Shown in pieces: positions 13,091-20,661 of a stretch of DNA of 21,915 nt. Each line of letters starts with the position of its first letter. Position 1 is the first letter of the stretch. The notes below the pieces were generated by a model. The model did no database searches. It saw only the letters and a list, made by a program, of their open reading frames with translations, and was not told the DNA's origin. This DNA comes from a virus: the IMG/VR virus record IMGVR_UViG_3300031877_000335, positions 1-21,915 of that record, one strand, 5' to 3'. The position numbers and the translations under genes were made by a program.

Positions 13091-14499
13091 TAGCCAAGAA
13101 GCCTCCTGCACACGGCTCTTCGATACATGAGTTGCCCTTGAAAATCAAACTCCTCGACTGGTCCAACTTCATAGTCGACACCTTTTCGTCGGATTTTATC
13201 ACGGTGACGGATGGGCGCAAAAACATGAACTGTGATGTAGTCGTTGACGATGTATCCTGGCTCCATGACAATTTCGTCTGGTCTGGCGAGGCTGACTAGG
13301 GCTTTGATGGTTACGCCTTCTCCGTAGGAGATTGATTCCTCGGCTTGCCTCACGGGATAGAGGGTTAGGTCTTCGCCATGGGACCTCAGGATTCTGGTGA
13401 AAGGCGTTATTGGTGGACTATAGTTTAGGAAGAGGAGGGAAAGCCAAGCAACCGTCACTGTAGCCTTCTTGTTTTCAACGGCGCTGTAGTCATCAAATTT
13501 GACGCCCCAGAACATGAAATCCTCTTGATGAGAGTTTGTTATGTTGAAGCTGAATTCTAGGGCTGACTTGTCGTGGCCAGTTCTAATCTGCCACAAAATC
13601 CCCGCTGTTACGGCGTCGTAGTATTCGCAGTCAACCTTTCTGGAAACCACATCAACGTAGCCCGACCAGCAGACGGCGGAGTTGTAGGCTGGGTAGTCTG
13701 CACTCGGACCAATCGTGTTGATGAACTCGTAGACTTTCTTAACCGTCAAACTCCAGCCCTCATGGTGGAAAAGGCCGTTTAGGGCGTAGCCGAAATCGTC
13801 GTCGTAGATGGTGTTTGATGTGCCTACTTTGAGCCATTCTCCGTCTCCGTTTGGGGGAGGAGCATAGCGACTGTAAAGTTCCTCGAAGCCGCTTCTATAG
13901 AAGTTAACAGCGTCGTCAATCATGGTTTGGTATTTTGTTTCGCTGGTGCGTTCATAGAGCATTTTCAAGGCTATTAAGCCGTATAGGTCGATGACATGCA
14001 TTTCTGGGAGCCAAGCGCCTGCCAAGGTGACTGCCTGGGCAAAACCGCCATAGTACTTGTCGTGTTGCCCTAGCTGGCTTGGTTTTTGTTGCATGTTGTA
14101 GAGGAAAGTTCCTCCAGCCAGTTTAGCGGCGTCGAGGTAGGCTTGGGTGCCAGCTAAGTCGTAGGCTTTTAGGAGGGCTGGAACTGCTCGCATGGCATCT
14201 ATGCTATAGTAGTAGCTGCTGCCGTCCTTGCTTTGGAATCCTCCATACGCCAGCTTTGTGTCGTCTGTGCATTGGATAGAAAGCAAATAGTTGGCTAGGG
14301 CTACGATCTTGTTGTAGATGTTCGTTTTTTCGCTTTCAAACTGCCCATCAAAGTATGCTTGGTATAGGAAGTCGATGGCGTGGGCGGCTGGAGCTGAACC
14401 CCTACCCCACTCTGTGTCGACGCCTGTTCCGGGGATGTAGTAGAAGTAGGGTGCGTAGTCCATGATGAAGTTGAAGTAGGCTTGAGGAACCGTTCCCAT
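13090..14499 (-). CDS. Head-closure protein fused to an alpha/alpha toroid domain
   Basis: A 469-residue two-part protein. Residues about 5-360 show repeated helix pairs with aromatic Gly-rich turns (LAYGGFQSKDGSSYYYSIDAM, YYGGFAQAV, EMHVIDLYGLIALKMLYE), the look of an alpha/alpha toroid as in glycan epimerases, unsaturated glucuronyl hydrolases and related enzymes. Residues about 366-469 form a small beta domain (GVTIKALVSLARPDEI, YITVHVFAP, HRDKIRRKGVDYEVGPVEEF) resembling phage head-closure proteins, with the typical strand around an Arg-Lys-Gly-x-x-Tyr-x-Val. It lies between the head-tail connector and the tail terminator, exactly the head-closure slot. No catalytic residues can be named. 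GAGG lies nine bases before the ATG. Confidence 0.6.
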   Translation of the reverse strand: MGTVPQAYFNFIMDYAPYFYYIPGTGVDTEWGRGSAPAAHAIDFLYQAYFDGQFESEKTNIYNKIVALANYLLSIQCTDDTKLAYGGFQSKDGSSYYYSIDAMRAVPALLKAYDLAGTQAYLDAAKLAGGTFLYNMQQKPSQLGQHDKYYGGFAQAVTLAGAWLPEMHVIDLYGLIALKMLYERTSETKYQTMIDDAVNFYRSGFEELYSRYAPPPNGDGEWLKVGTSNTIYDDDFGYALNGLFHHEGWSLTVKKVYEFINTIGPSADYPAYNSAVCWSGYVDVVSRKVDCEYYDAVTAGILWQIRTGHDKSALEFSFNITNSHQEDFMFWGVKFDDYSAVENKKATVTVAWLSLLFLNYSPPITPFTRILRSHGEDLTLYPVRQAEESISYGEGVTIKALVSLARPDEIVMEPGYIVNDYITVHVFAPIRHRDKIRRKGVDYEVGPVEEFDFQGQLMYRRAVCRRLLG

Positions 14500-14502
14500 T
14501 TT

Positions 14503-14868
14503 CTAGATCCTCTTCAACGTTGATCCGCGCAGTTCTTTCAGCATGCGTTCAAGTTCGGCTTGGAGAACGTCTAGGGGCGGAGCCTTGCTGAGGACACTTA
14601 CGTTTTGGTCTCCGACAGAGAAGCTTAAGCCCACGGCGGAGCCTCCTGTTAGGTAGCAGATGGCGTATATGGCTGAGAGAACAGTGATAAACTCCTTCTC
14701 AGCGTCTGTGCAGTTGCTATAGTCTATTTCTCGGTTGGTTTCCAACTCCAAGGCAACCTCAGCCCTCTTAATCATCTTCAAAACCTTCTCGTCTGGAACC
14801 TCCTCCGAAGAAACATTGATTACGTCCCGAACATCATCAGCTGAAACAGATGCCAAAGTCGCCGTCAC
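14503..14868 (-). CDS. Head-tail connector (gp6-like adaptor)
   Basis: A 121-residue helical protein with the usual adaptor outline: VSADDVRDVINVSSEEVPDEKVLKMIKRAEVALELETN, then a helical core (AEKEFITVLSAIYAICYLTGG), a short beta loop (GLSFSVGDQNVSV) and a C-terminal helix (LDVLQAELERMLKEL). Such proteins form the ring beneath the portal. The GTG start at 14868 has no ribosome site but lies 29 bases downstream of a TATA-like box, so it is probably leaderless and first in the neck/tail transcription unit. It ends three bases before the head-closure gene. Confidence 0.8.
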   Translation of the reverse strand: MTATLASVSADDVRDVINVSSEEVPDEKVLKMIKRAEVALELETNREIDYSNCTDAEKEFITVLSAIYAICYLTGGSAVGLSFSVGDQNVSVLSKAPPLDVLQAELERMLKELRGSTLKRI

Positions 14869-14890
14869 CGCATTAGAAAAAGAAAATAAG

Positions 14891-14901
14891 CTTAATTTAA
14901 A
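14891..14901 (-). promoter_or_regulatory. TATA-like promoter of the neck/tail unit
   Basis: On the - strand TTTAAATTAAG lies centred about 29 bases before the GTG at 14868, in a 211-base AT-rich gap (14869-15079) with no gene. This would start transcription at or just before the GTG and matches the lack of a ribosome site. The rest of the gap has A/T tracts but no other clear element. Confidence 0.45.
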
Positions 14902-15079
14902 CTTATTTCACGAAAAAAAGCCACCAAAAACGATTATTTCAAAATCTCTACGTCTAAAAAAGATGATTCTTCTGAATATTTTATTTTGAAGCAGAAAATT
15001 TCCAATCTAATATGCTTTGATTATTTGATGGGGTGGAAAATTCCGACAACATTAAATCTCTAAGGGAGCACCCTTGTGA

Positions 15080-15379
15080 TTATTGTGCCATTCTTATCAT
15101 TCTGTAGTAATCATACACACCATACGTCAATAAACTTAACCCAAGAAACCAACTGATGTGATGCAATAGTTCATAGATTTCTGTTTCGCCGGTTATGGCA
15201 CCAACTATACTCATTAATGAGCCGATCAGTAGGAATATACTAGATAAAAGAACTGGAGACCAGAAGGACCTTCTTATTTTCTTAACTCGAAACTCTATGA
15301 TGGTGTTTAAGCTAAAAAAGACTAGAAGCAAGGAAATGAAGACACACGCGATGTCAGTTATCAGCTCTACTGGATGCAT
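15080..15379 (-). CDS. Small three-helix membrane protein
   Basis: From ATG 15379 the 99-residue protein has three membrane helices (about residues 6-28, 41-62, 70-90), a basic loop between the first two (RVKKIRR) and a short polar end. I chose this start because AGGAG lies six bases upstream; an in-frame ATG at 15433 has no ribosome site and would only add 18 polar residues. It is flanked by AT-rich gaps (14869-15079 and 15380-15467) and is itself more AT-rich than the viral genes around it, so it may be a recent insertion. Function unknown; superinfection exclusion or a host-derived sensor fragment are possible. Confidence 0.6.
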   Translation of the reverse strand: MHPVELITDIACVFISLLLVFFSLNTIIEFRVKKIRRSFWSPVLLSSIFLLIGSLMSIVGAITGETEIYELLHHISWFLGLSLLTYGVYDYYRMIRMAQ

Positions 15380-15467
15380 GCTAAACTCCTTTTGAACTGA
15401 GAGGGGATGATGATTAAAAAAGTTATTAATCATTCAGACTTAGATTTCGAGTAACACAAGGAAGCCT

Positions 15468-15710
15468 TCAGATTATTTCCATGTATTTTTCTCCGTTTTC
15501 CGTGATCTGGTAGATTCCTCGGCTAACCCTCTCAATATAGCCTTTTTTTAGTAGGTATCTTAGGCGGTTGTCGAATCTTGTGCGTGTTGCGGAAGGGTGA
15601 CAAGTAGCCAAAACCTTCTTCTCCATATCTGTCCAATGGACCCTTCCCATCTTCAGCGTTTTGAGAATGATTTTGTCCATTTGGTCCTGTTCTTCTCGCC
15701 GTTTGCTCAC
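15468..15710 (-). CDS. Winged-helix DNA-binding protein
   Basis: An 80-residue protein fitting a compact archaeal winged helix: helices in DQMDKIILKTLKMGRVHWTDMEKKV, a recognition helix region SATRTRFDNRLRYLLKKGYI, and a wing strand ERVSRGIYQITENGEKYM. It probably binds viral or host promoters. The GTG start overlaps the preceding TGA stop (GTGA) and has GGTGA seven bases upstream, so it is cotranslated with the zinc-ribbon protein. It ends the head unit just before the AT-rich break, well placed to regulate the following promoter. Regulatory target inferred from position only. Confidence 0.75.
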   Translation of the reverse strand: MSKRREEQDQMDKIILKTLKMGRVHWTDMEKKVLATCHPSATRTRFDNRLRYLLKKGYIERVSRGIYQITENGEKYMEII

Positions 15711-16012
15711 GACAGCTTCACCTCAACAGGCTTTTGGCAGCTATAGTAGGGCGGTGTATGGTTATGGCAGACATACAGCGTTTCCAAAGTCCAATCAGAA
15801 GAAGTTACAGCTTGACCTTTCACCGCATAGCTTTCTTTCCCTCCATAAGTGTTGGGTGTGAGATCCGGAGTGAAAGGCGTCATTTCCGCCCCACAAAGCG
15901 GACAATGTTTATAACAATCACAAACAGCCAAATCAGCGGGTCTCTTACGCACCAGAAGCCTACCACATTTGGGACAAGAGCCCCATGCAAATCCAATCTT
16001 GGGAACACACAA
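15707..16012 (-). CDS. Zinc-ribbon protein
   Basis: A 101-residue protein with CPKC (C13, C16), CDC (C31, C33), CPLC (C37, C40) and a later CHNH (C82, H83, H85) plus C92. Two rubredoxin-like knuckles probably bind one zinc, and the CHNH/C92 set may bind another. The centre (about residues 42-80) is strand-like. The start is a TTG four bases after the previous stop, with AGGTGG eleven bases upstream; no ATG fits. It is coupled to the winged-helix gene, so a joint DNA-binding or regulatory role is plausible. No specific family recognised. Confidence 0.65.
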   Translation of the reverse strand: MCVPKIGFAWGSCPKCGRLLVRKRPADLAVCDCYKHCPLCGAEMTPFTPDLTPNTYGGKESYAVKGQAVTSSDWTLETLYVCHNHTPPYYSCQKPVEVKLS

Positions 16013-16015
16013 TTT

Positions 16016-16645
16016 TTATCCAGCCACCTGAACCGAAACTAAACCGTCGCCGTAACCGTAACCCGCCACCGCCGGAACCTCATAGGTTATGACCAATCTA
16101 GGAGCGTAGGTTGTTCCACTTTGACACCCCTCAATGGTACATTCGGCATCATCGTCTCCGTCTTCGCTCATGCTCACAGCATATTTGTCATCTCCATCCC
16201 TGCAATATTCAACGTCGCCACAGGCATCAATACCCAAATCTTCAGTGTATGTTCCAACCGCCCTCGGATTAGTTGTATTCAAATACAGAGCCCCACCTCC
16301 GTAGGCGCAACTAGCAAAACACGTCATTGGTGTATCGTCACAAGGATGTTTGTTTCCACTTGTTCCTCCGTAGCTCCAGATTTTCCAAACTCCTGCCGCA
16401 CCTCCCGCCCCCGTCACCTTATACTTTAATTCCACTTTGGTTACGTTGGCGTCCGCTGGCAGACTTGAAAGGTTGAAAAACCACCAGCTTCTCCTTGAAA
16501 CTGTTTGTCCTCCTGTTCCGCCGGGCTGTTTACCTACTTTGAGTTGATGGGTACACGCGGAATCTTTAGTGTAGTTGCTGTCAGTTTTTTCCACGAAGGC
16601 GCACTGGTTGCTTCCCTGCCCACATATGAGTTCGAGAGTAGGCAT
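16016..16645 (-). CDS. Cysteine-rich virion surface protein, DNRLRE/CBM-like
   Basis: The 209-residue protein shows a beta jelly-roll pattern: SRRSWWFFNLSSLPADANVTKV (50-71) followed by VELKYKVTG, and the closing strand YAPRLVITYE (180-189). This is the usual signature of DNRLRE/CBM96-type domains, which are common in archaeal surface proteins. It has ten cysteines, an even number suggesting disulfides and exposure outside the cell, yet no signal peptide, fitting a virion part such as a head fibre. GGTGA (16651-16655), overlapping the upstream stop, lies five bases before ATG 16645 and decides the start over a GTG at 16672. Confidence 0.65.
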   Translation of the reverse strand: MPTLELICGQGSNQCAFVEKTDSNYTKDSACTHQLKVGKQPGGTGGQTVSRRSWWFFNLSSLPADANVTKVELKYKVTGAGGAAGVWKIWSYGGTSGNKHPCDDTPMTCFASCAYGGGALYLNTTNPRAVGTYTEDLGIDACGDVEYCRDGDDKYAVSMSEDGDDDAECTIEGCQSGTTYAPRLVITYEVPAVAGYGYGDGLVSVQVAG

Positions 16646-16650
16646 AGTTT

Positions 16651-17208
16651 TCACCGAACTAAATGATCCCACGTTATCCTAACAATCCACATTTCCACGA
16701 GTTCGCCAGTAGTGTAATTTTTAACAGACACTGGCTCCATAAGTTTTAGTTGTTCCGGGAAAATTCTACGCATCCAGTCATAAAATTTCCCCGCAACCCT
16801 GAATTCTCCAACTCCACCTTTCCCGAACTTGTTAGCCATTCCTACAACGAGTTCCTCAAAATATCTGTGGTCGTCATTTTCATAGTCCTTGTTATCTACT
16901 GTGCAGTAGGCCCAATGGAGAATTCTGCTGTATTCTGGATTGTCAGGAATTTCCTTGAAGCGAATGAAAATTACTGCGCGCACATTTTCCTTTTCATCTT
17001 CGGCGCAGAATAGATGGAACCCCTTTATTGGAGCTTCATCGGAGCCGAAATCAATTCCTTCCGTAACAACTTTCATGGCGTATTCAGGTGTCAGCTCCTT
17101 CAATACAGGATTCATGCATAGCCTTGGGAAACTCAGTTCCGGCTGGCTTTTAATGAAGTTAACGGCCTTTTTGAAGTCTTCATAGTTTTTTGCTTCATAG
17201 AATACCAT
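16651..17208 (-). CDS. Unknown protein with GNAT-like strand pattern
   Basis: A 185-residue protein of mixed alpha/beta type. The order helix (YEDFKKAVNFIKSQ), strands (GFHLFCAEDEKENVRAVIFIRFKE, ILHWAYCTVDNKD), helix (RYFEELVVGMANKFG), strand (GEFRVAG) and helix (FYDWMRRIFPEQLKLM) weakly recalls an acetyltransferase fold, but the acetyl-CoA binding loop is not recognisable. GGAGG overlaps the end of the upstream gene and lies six bases before the ATG, so translation is coupled. Its place between two likely fibre or surface proteins suggests a fibre-related or virion-modifying role, which is inference. Confidence 0.6.
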   Translation of the reverse strand: MVFYEAKNYEDFKKAVNFIKSQPELSFPRLCMNPVLKELTPEYAMKVVTEGIDFGSDEAPIKGFHLFCAEDEKENVRAVIFIRFKEIPDNPEYSRILHWAYCTVDNKDYENDDHRYFEELVVGMANKFGKGGVGEFRVAGKFYDWMRRIFPEQLKLMEPVSVKNYTTGELVEMWIVRITWDHLVR

Positions 17209-17209
17209 T

Positions 17210-17929
17210 CTAAACCTCCTCTATCAGCACGGTTCCCTTCATGGTTCCTGTTCCGCTAAGATAACCATACAAAGCCTCGTCAACCGCGCCTTCAACATTT
17301 GCGCCTATAAGATTCATGCCTATGACGCCTTTAGCTTGAATCGCAAAGAGAAGGTCTCCGCCGGTGCCAAACCTCAAGGCTGTAACGATATCAGCGTTGG
17401 AAGACCATGCAAACCCCTTAACTCTAATCTTCTTCCCCGACGCAGGAGTATGAACAACACCCGTGCTTGTCAAGTCAATTTTTTTGGCGGTTGCTGTTTT
17501 AGAAATGTCCGAAACCTGAACTTTCCCAATTTCGTTTGTTCCTGACGGTAACGGAACGTCAAAGCCAGCGACATCAACTTTTCCAAGGTCTCTAGCTGCG
17601 CGATCACTAATATCCCTTGCATAGGGTTCGTTAATCCAGGCGTCGCCAGCCTCGTTGAGTATTTGGCATTGGACAAGACCGCTGGCTCCTCCACCTCCAG
17701 CTTGGTATTCCACTCCTTGGTGAACAAGCTGAACCATAAGCTCATGGGTGTTAGCCCTCTGTTTCAGCTGTTGCCCCTGCGACCCATAAACGCGACCTAA
17801 AAGACGGTCAGCGCGATCAATTACATCCTGAACTGCCGGATCAGCGGGATAATCAAGCTTCGTTAAGATTTCATCTAACTTATCGTGAATGGCTTTGTAG
17901 GATTCAGCGTAGTTGCCCCATTCAACCAT
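17210..17929 (-). CDS. Likely head fibre or decoration protein
   Basis: The 239-residue protein begins with about 70 helical residues with coiled-coil character (SYKAIHDKLDEILTKLD, AVQDVIDRADRLLGRV), a Gly-rich hinge (QAGGGGASG, about 76-84), then a beta-rich part with repeated short strands (IGKVQVSDI, KKIRVKGFAWS, LLFAIQAKGVIGMNLIG, GTMKGTVLIEEV). A coiled-coil stem followed by a small beta domain suits a trimeric fibre mounted on the capsid. It directly follows the major capsid gene. GGTGA lies seven bases before the ATG. Function is inferred from layout. Confidence 0.55.
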   Translation of the reverse strand: MVEWGNYAESYKAIHDKLDEILTKLDYPADPAVQDVIDRADRLLGRVYGSQGQQLKQRANTHELMVQLVHQGVEYQAGGGGASGLVQCQILNEAGDAWINEPYARDISDRAARDLGKVDVAGFDVPLPSGTNEIGKVQVSDISKTATAKKIDLTSTGVVHTPASGKKIRVKGFAWSSNADIVTALRFGTGGDLLFAIQAKGVIGMNLIGANVEGAVDEALYGYLSGTGTMKGTVLIEEV

Positions 17930-17986
17930 TTTAGGGTCACCACAAAAAAGAGGAGAAGAAGTTGGATTATGGCAGCGCTAACCTAA

Positions 17987-18907
17987 CTACCAGCCTGTTC
18001 CCCTCGCCACAGCCTTGCTTCTTAATACGCCAAGCCCGATGCGTTCTGAGGCTACGATGCCGTAGCGGTCTCCCTTCGGGTTCTCGAAAGGTTCTGTTAG
18101 GATGTCTCGTCTCAGAAGCATGACGGTGGCAACGTCTGTGTCGATGCAGTAAACGGTTCCGTCAGTCACTTTTGTGCTAACGACAATTTTCATGCCAAGA
18201 TAGGTTTCGCCCAGTATTCCTCGGCGGATGTCAGCCATGCCTCCAAAATAGAAGCTGTGGATAAATTGGTCCTGTTTCCACAAGTCAGCGAGTTGGTTAG
18301 GATTGATAACCAAAACTTTAGCGTTGAAGTTTTCCGCCTTCACTCGGTTCCAGAAGCCAACTAGACCATCCCAGTTGAGGGTTCCAGCGCCGTTGTAGGC
18401 GCTTCCGCCGGCGAGGTCGCTGGCAGCTATGCCGTCGTAGAGGGCTAAGACCTTTTCTGTTTCCAGCTCTGCGATGGCTCTGCCCACCTCAGCTGTTTGT
18501 CTTTCCATGACACCCCATGATGCGTCTTCAAAGAATTTCTTGGAGTATTCGGCGCCAGCTTTGATTTCCATATCTGCTTTGATGTCCACGGTGTCATATT
18601 TTTCTTGGGTTATCCAAACCTCTGAGAGTTCGGGGGTTCTGTGGGCTTTGCCGAGCTTTGCCCTTGGGAATCTCACTAGGGTTTCGGTGGTGGGTAAGAC
18701 CCAGATTATTTCTCTTCCGATTAGGGCTGGTTTGGCGGCTTCCACAACCACATCATGCATTTTTCCGAGGGCGTTGGCAGCGTCGCTGAGGATAGCTTCC
18801 CTCATAACAGCGTTTACCATGAGGTTTGACTTAGCCTTCTTAAGAAGGTCGGGCAGAATGGGCTGGTATTCAGGGTCCTTCATGATGGCTTCGAAAAGTT
18901 TGGGCAT
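17987..18907 (-). CDS. HK97-fold major capsid protein
   Basis: A 306-residue protein with the layout of HK97-fold capsid proteins: a helical N-terminal arm, an extended loop region (VLPTTETLVRFPRAKLGKAH), strands VDIKADMEIKAGAEYSKKFFED, a long spine helix region (GVMERQTAEVGRAIAELETEKVLALYDG), and an A-domain with VLVINPNQLADLWKQ, ILGETYLGMKIVVSTKVTDGTVYCID and a closing RYGIVASERIGLGVLRSKAVARGTGW. No long delta domain is visible, and it lies after a protease and a decoration protein as expected. AGGAG lies nine bases before the ATG. It forms the icosahedral head of the tailed virus. Confidence 0.88.
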   Translation of the reverse strand: MPKLFEAIMKDPEYQPILPDLLKKAKSNLMVNAVMREAILSDAANALGKMHDVVVEAAKPALIGREIIWVLPTTETLVRFPRAKLGKAHRTPELSEVWITQEKYDTVDIKADMEIKAGAEYSKKFFEDASWGVMERQTAEVGRAIAELETEKVLALYDGIAASDLAGGSAYNGAGTLNWDGLVGFWNRVKAENFNAKVLVINPNQLADLWKQDQFIHSFYFGGMADIRRGILGETYLGMKIVVSTKVTDGTVYCIDTDVATVMLLRRDILTEPFENPKGDRYGIVASERIGLGVLRSKAVARGTGW

Positions 18908-18921
18908 GTTTCATTTCTCCT

Positions 18922-19341
18922 TTAGGCTTTGTCAACGTAGATTAGTCCCGTGTCGCCGCTGGCAAAGGTCTGCAAAGCAATGCCAACTGCCCTGGCGATT
19001 CTGTCTGGAATGTCGCTGGCAGTGTAAGTTCCTGAACCATCAGCCAAAACGATCACCTTCGCGTTGGCGTCTGTCTGAACAGCCTTGCCCCGGTCAATGG
19101 CGCCTCCAGCCGTTACCTTCACCACGCCTCGAACGCAAACAGAGCAGAATTCTCCGGATGCAACGGTGTTTAAGGCAACGCCAATAGGGTATTGTGTGGT
19201 TGCTGAGCATTTGCTGACTTTCATGTTGGCGCTAAGGTAAACTAGGTCGCCTTTTGTTATGGCTGAAGCAGCCTCAAAGCTTAGCACTATTCCATCGCTT
19301 ACCATTTCTCCAACTTCAGCGTCAGGCCAAAGATCGGTCAT
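18922..19341 (-). CDS. Capsid decoration protein (DUF2190-like)
   Basis: A 139-residue beta-rich protein with the usual pattern of small capsid decoration proteins: a first strand region GIVLSFEAASAITKGDLVYLS, then YPIGVALNTVASGEFCSVCVRGVVKVTAGGAIDRGKAVQTDANAKV and a closing RAVGIALQTFASGDTGLIYVDKA. Two repeats of the type GVALxTxASGE/D suggest a two-fold internal symmetry. These proteins clamp onto and stabilise the mature head. It sits between the prohead protease and the major capsid gene, the classical place. GGAGG lies nine bases before the ATG. Confidence 0.8.
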   Translation of the reverse strand: MTDLWPDAEVGEMVSDGIVLSFEAASAITKGDLVYLSANMKVSKCSATTQYPIGVALNTVASGEFCSVCVRGVVKVTAGGAIDRGKAVQTDANAKVIVLADGSGTYTASDIPDRIARAVGIALQTFASGDTGLIYVDKA

Positions 19342-19389
19342 TTACGACTTCCTCCAGTTTTGATGCGGTTTCGGCAAGTTCATCCTTAC

Positions 19390-20604
19390 CTACTCCCGGT
19401 CACTGTTTCCAGATGACTCTGACTCCAGCCTATGCTTCAGCTGGCGGACAAGCAATTGAGGCCCGTAACTCCAGGCGCGGACAATCCAGTCTTCAGGCAA
19501 AAGGTTCAGAATTTCCTTTTTATTGATTAAATCGGATGGGGATGGCTCAGACGAGCTGATGATTGCCTCGCCAAGAGGCTTTCTTCTTCCAAACTGCTGT
19601 GTCTGTTGAATGCCTACGGTGGCAGGGAGTTCGCTTGGAGCCCTCAAATATTGAGGATGATCATTCAGCCAGTTTCTCACCTTTTCGAGGGTCCAGCCTT
19701 TGGCTTTCATGAACAGAAGCGCCATAAGCTGAGGATTCTCTGGGTTTTCGCGGAGGCGTCCGTAAATGCCTTGGATTCCGTTTGTTTGGTCTATCCAAGC
19801 TGTGAAGAAATGTTCCTCTAGAAACGCTGTTGGATCATGGATTTGGTGGAAGATGAATTCTTGGGGCTCAGTTTGTTCTTTTGCTACCTTTGCTTCCTTT
19901 AGTTGTTTGATAATGGCTTCCCAAACTTCTACGACTTCTACAGTTGTGAGGGGGTCGCCGGGATCGAAATCCTTCAGGAGGGATAAGCCAGTGAAGTTGA
20001 TGCCTCGTGGTGCCACGCCATCAACATTCTCTAAACTTTTCCATTCAAACTCGACGCTGCAGTGTTTTATGTCACCGTTAACAATCTGCCCCATTACAAC
20101 TGGATCGTTCAGTTGGGCAACGTATTCTATGGCACCGTCCTCGTATTCGGCGCCTAAAACCTTCCCGCGAATCGGCTTGTAGTGATCGAGAATGAGGGGC
20201 TTCCCCTTAAGGGAATGAGCTGCCTTCTGTAGTTCCTTCTCCAAATACTCCCGAATTTCAGGCCATTCTTCAGGGTGAACTGTGCGCATGGGATGTAGAG
20301 CCTTGCCTCGAATTAGGTTGGAGATGCCTGGCATTTCTTTGATGGAGCCATCCCAGCTGAAGGATTCTTTTGCCTTTTCTTGGCGCTGCTTGAACCATTC
20401 CTTTGCCTTTTTTAAGTTCCAGCCTTTCTCTTTCTTGAAAAGATAGCTTATGACTTCAGTTGTTTTCTTGCCATTAGGCTTGCCAATAACCGCTTGAATT
20501 CCTTCTTCCTCGCTGAGGGTTATGGTTCTGAGACTGTCAGGCTCAAACTCCTCTTGATTCCTATGCCCTGAACGAATAAACTCCTCAGTTTCTTCCCACG
20601 GCAA
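19390..20604 (-). CDS. Prohead protease with flanking duplicated motif
   Basis: A 404-residue protein. The centre (about residues 85-225) has the prohead protease layout: GKPLILDH (H141, putative catalytic His), GKVLGAEYEDGAIEYVAQL, then VNGDIKHCSVEFEW (S183, putative nucleophile). It should mature the capsid by cleaving scaffold and arm sequences. On both sides lie copies of one repeat: residues 35-73 (GIQAVIGKP...KGWNLKKAKEWF) and 277-315 (GIQGIYGRL...KGWTLEKVRNWL). The TTG start has GGTG six bases upstream. The long C-terminal part may act as scaffold. The order protease, decoration, capsid is canonical, but the portal that usually precedes it is absent. Confidence 0.8.
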   Translation of the reverse strand: MPWEETEEFIRSGHRNQEEFEPDSLRTITLSEEEGIQAVIGKPNGKKTTEVISYLFKKEKGWNLKKAKEWFKQRQEKAKESFSWDGSIKEMPGISNLIRGKALHPMRTVHPEEWPEIREYLEKELQKAAHSLKGKPLILDHYKPIRGKVLGAEYEDGAIEYVAQLNDPVVMGQIVNGDIKHCSVEFEWKSLENVDGVAPRGINFTGLSLLKDFDPGDPLTTVEVVEVWEAIIKQLKEAKVAKEQTEPQEFIFHQIHDPTAFLEEHFFTAWIDQTNGIQGIYGRLRENPENPQLMALLFMKAKGWTLEKVRNWLNDHPQYLRAPSELPATVGIQQTQQFGRRKPLGEAIISSSEPSPSDLINKKEILNLLPEDWIVRAWSYGPQLLVRQLKHRLESESSGNSDRE

Positions 20605-20661
20605 CTAACACACCAAAAAAATAAGGCAACACGATACTGTTAACTTAAGGGACATGAAGCT
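20605..20661 (-). promoter_or_regulatory. Candidate promoter of the head operon with GTTAAC
   Basis: The 57-base gap between methyltransferase and protease contains CTTAAGTTAA (20641-20650, - strand reading), which could be a TATA box placing a start near 20619, then GGTG six bases before the TTG. A single GTTAAC (20639-20644) overlaps the box, the same hexamer that is clustered at 3986-4145. Regulation by a shared binding protein is conceivable but not shown. Confidence 0.3.

Noticed and set aside
13091-13111. GTG start at 13111 for the tail terminator-like protein
   Set aside because: GGAGG at 13102-13106 lies after this GTG and serves the ATG at 13090.
16646-16672. GTG start at 16672 for the cysteine-rich surface protein
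   Set aside because: GGTGA five bases before ATG 16645 is the stronger signal, and the longer form would overlap the upstream gene.
18474-19187. Long + strand open frame (237 codons) across the capsid and decoration genes
   Set aside because: It is antisense to two well-supported structural genes that have ribosome sites, and its product is low-complexity Arg/Ser-rich with no domain pattern.
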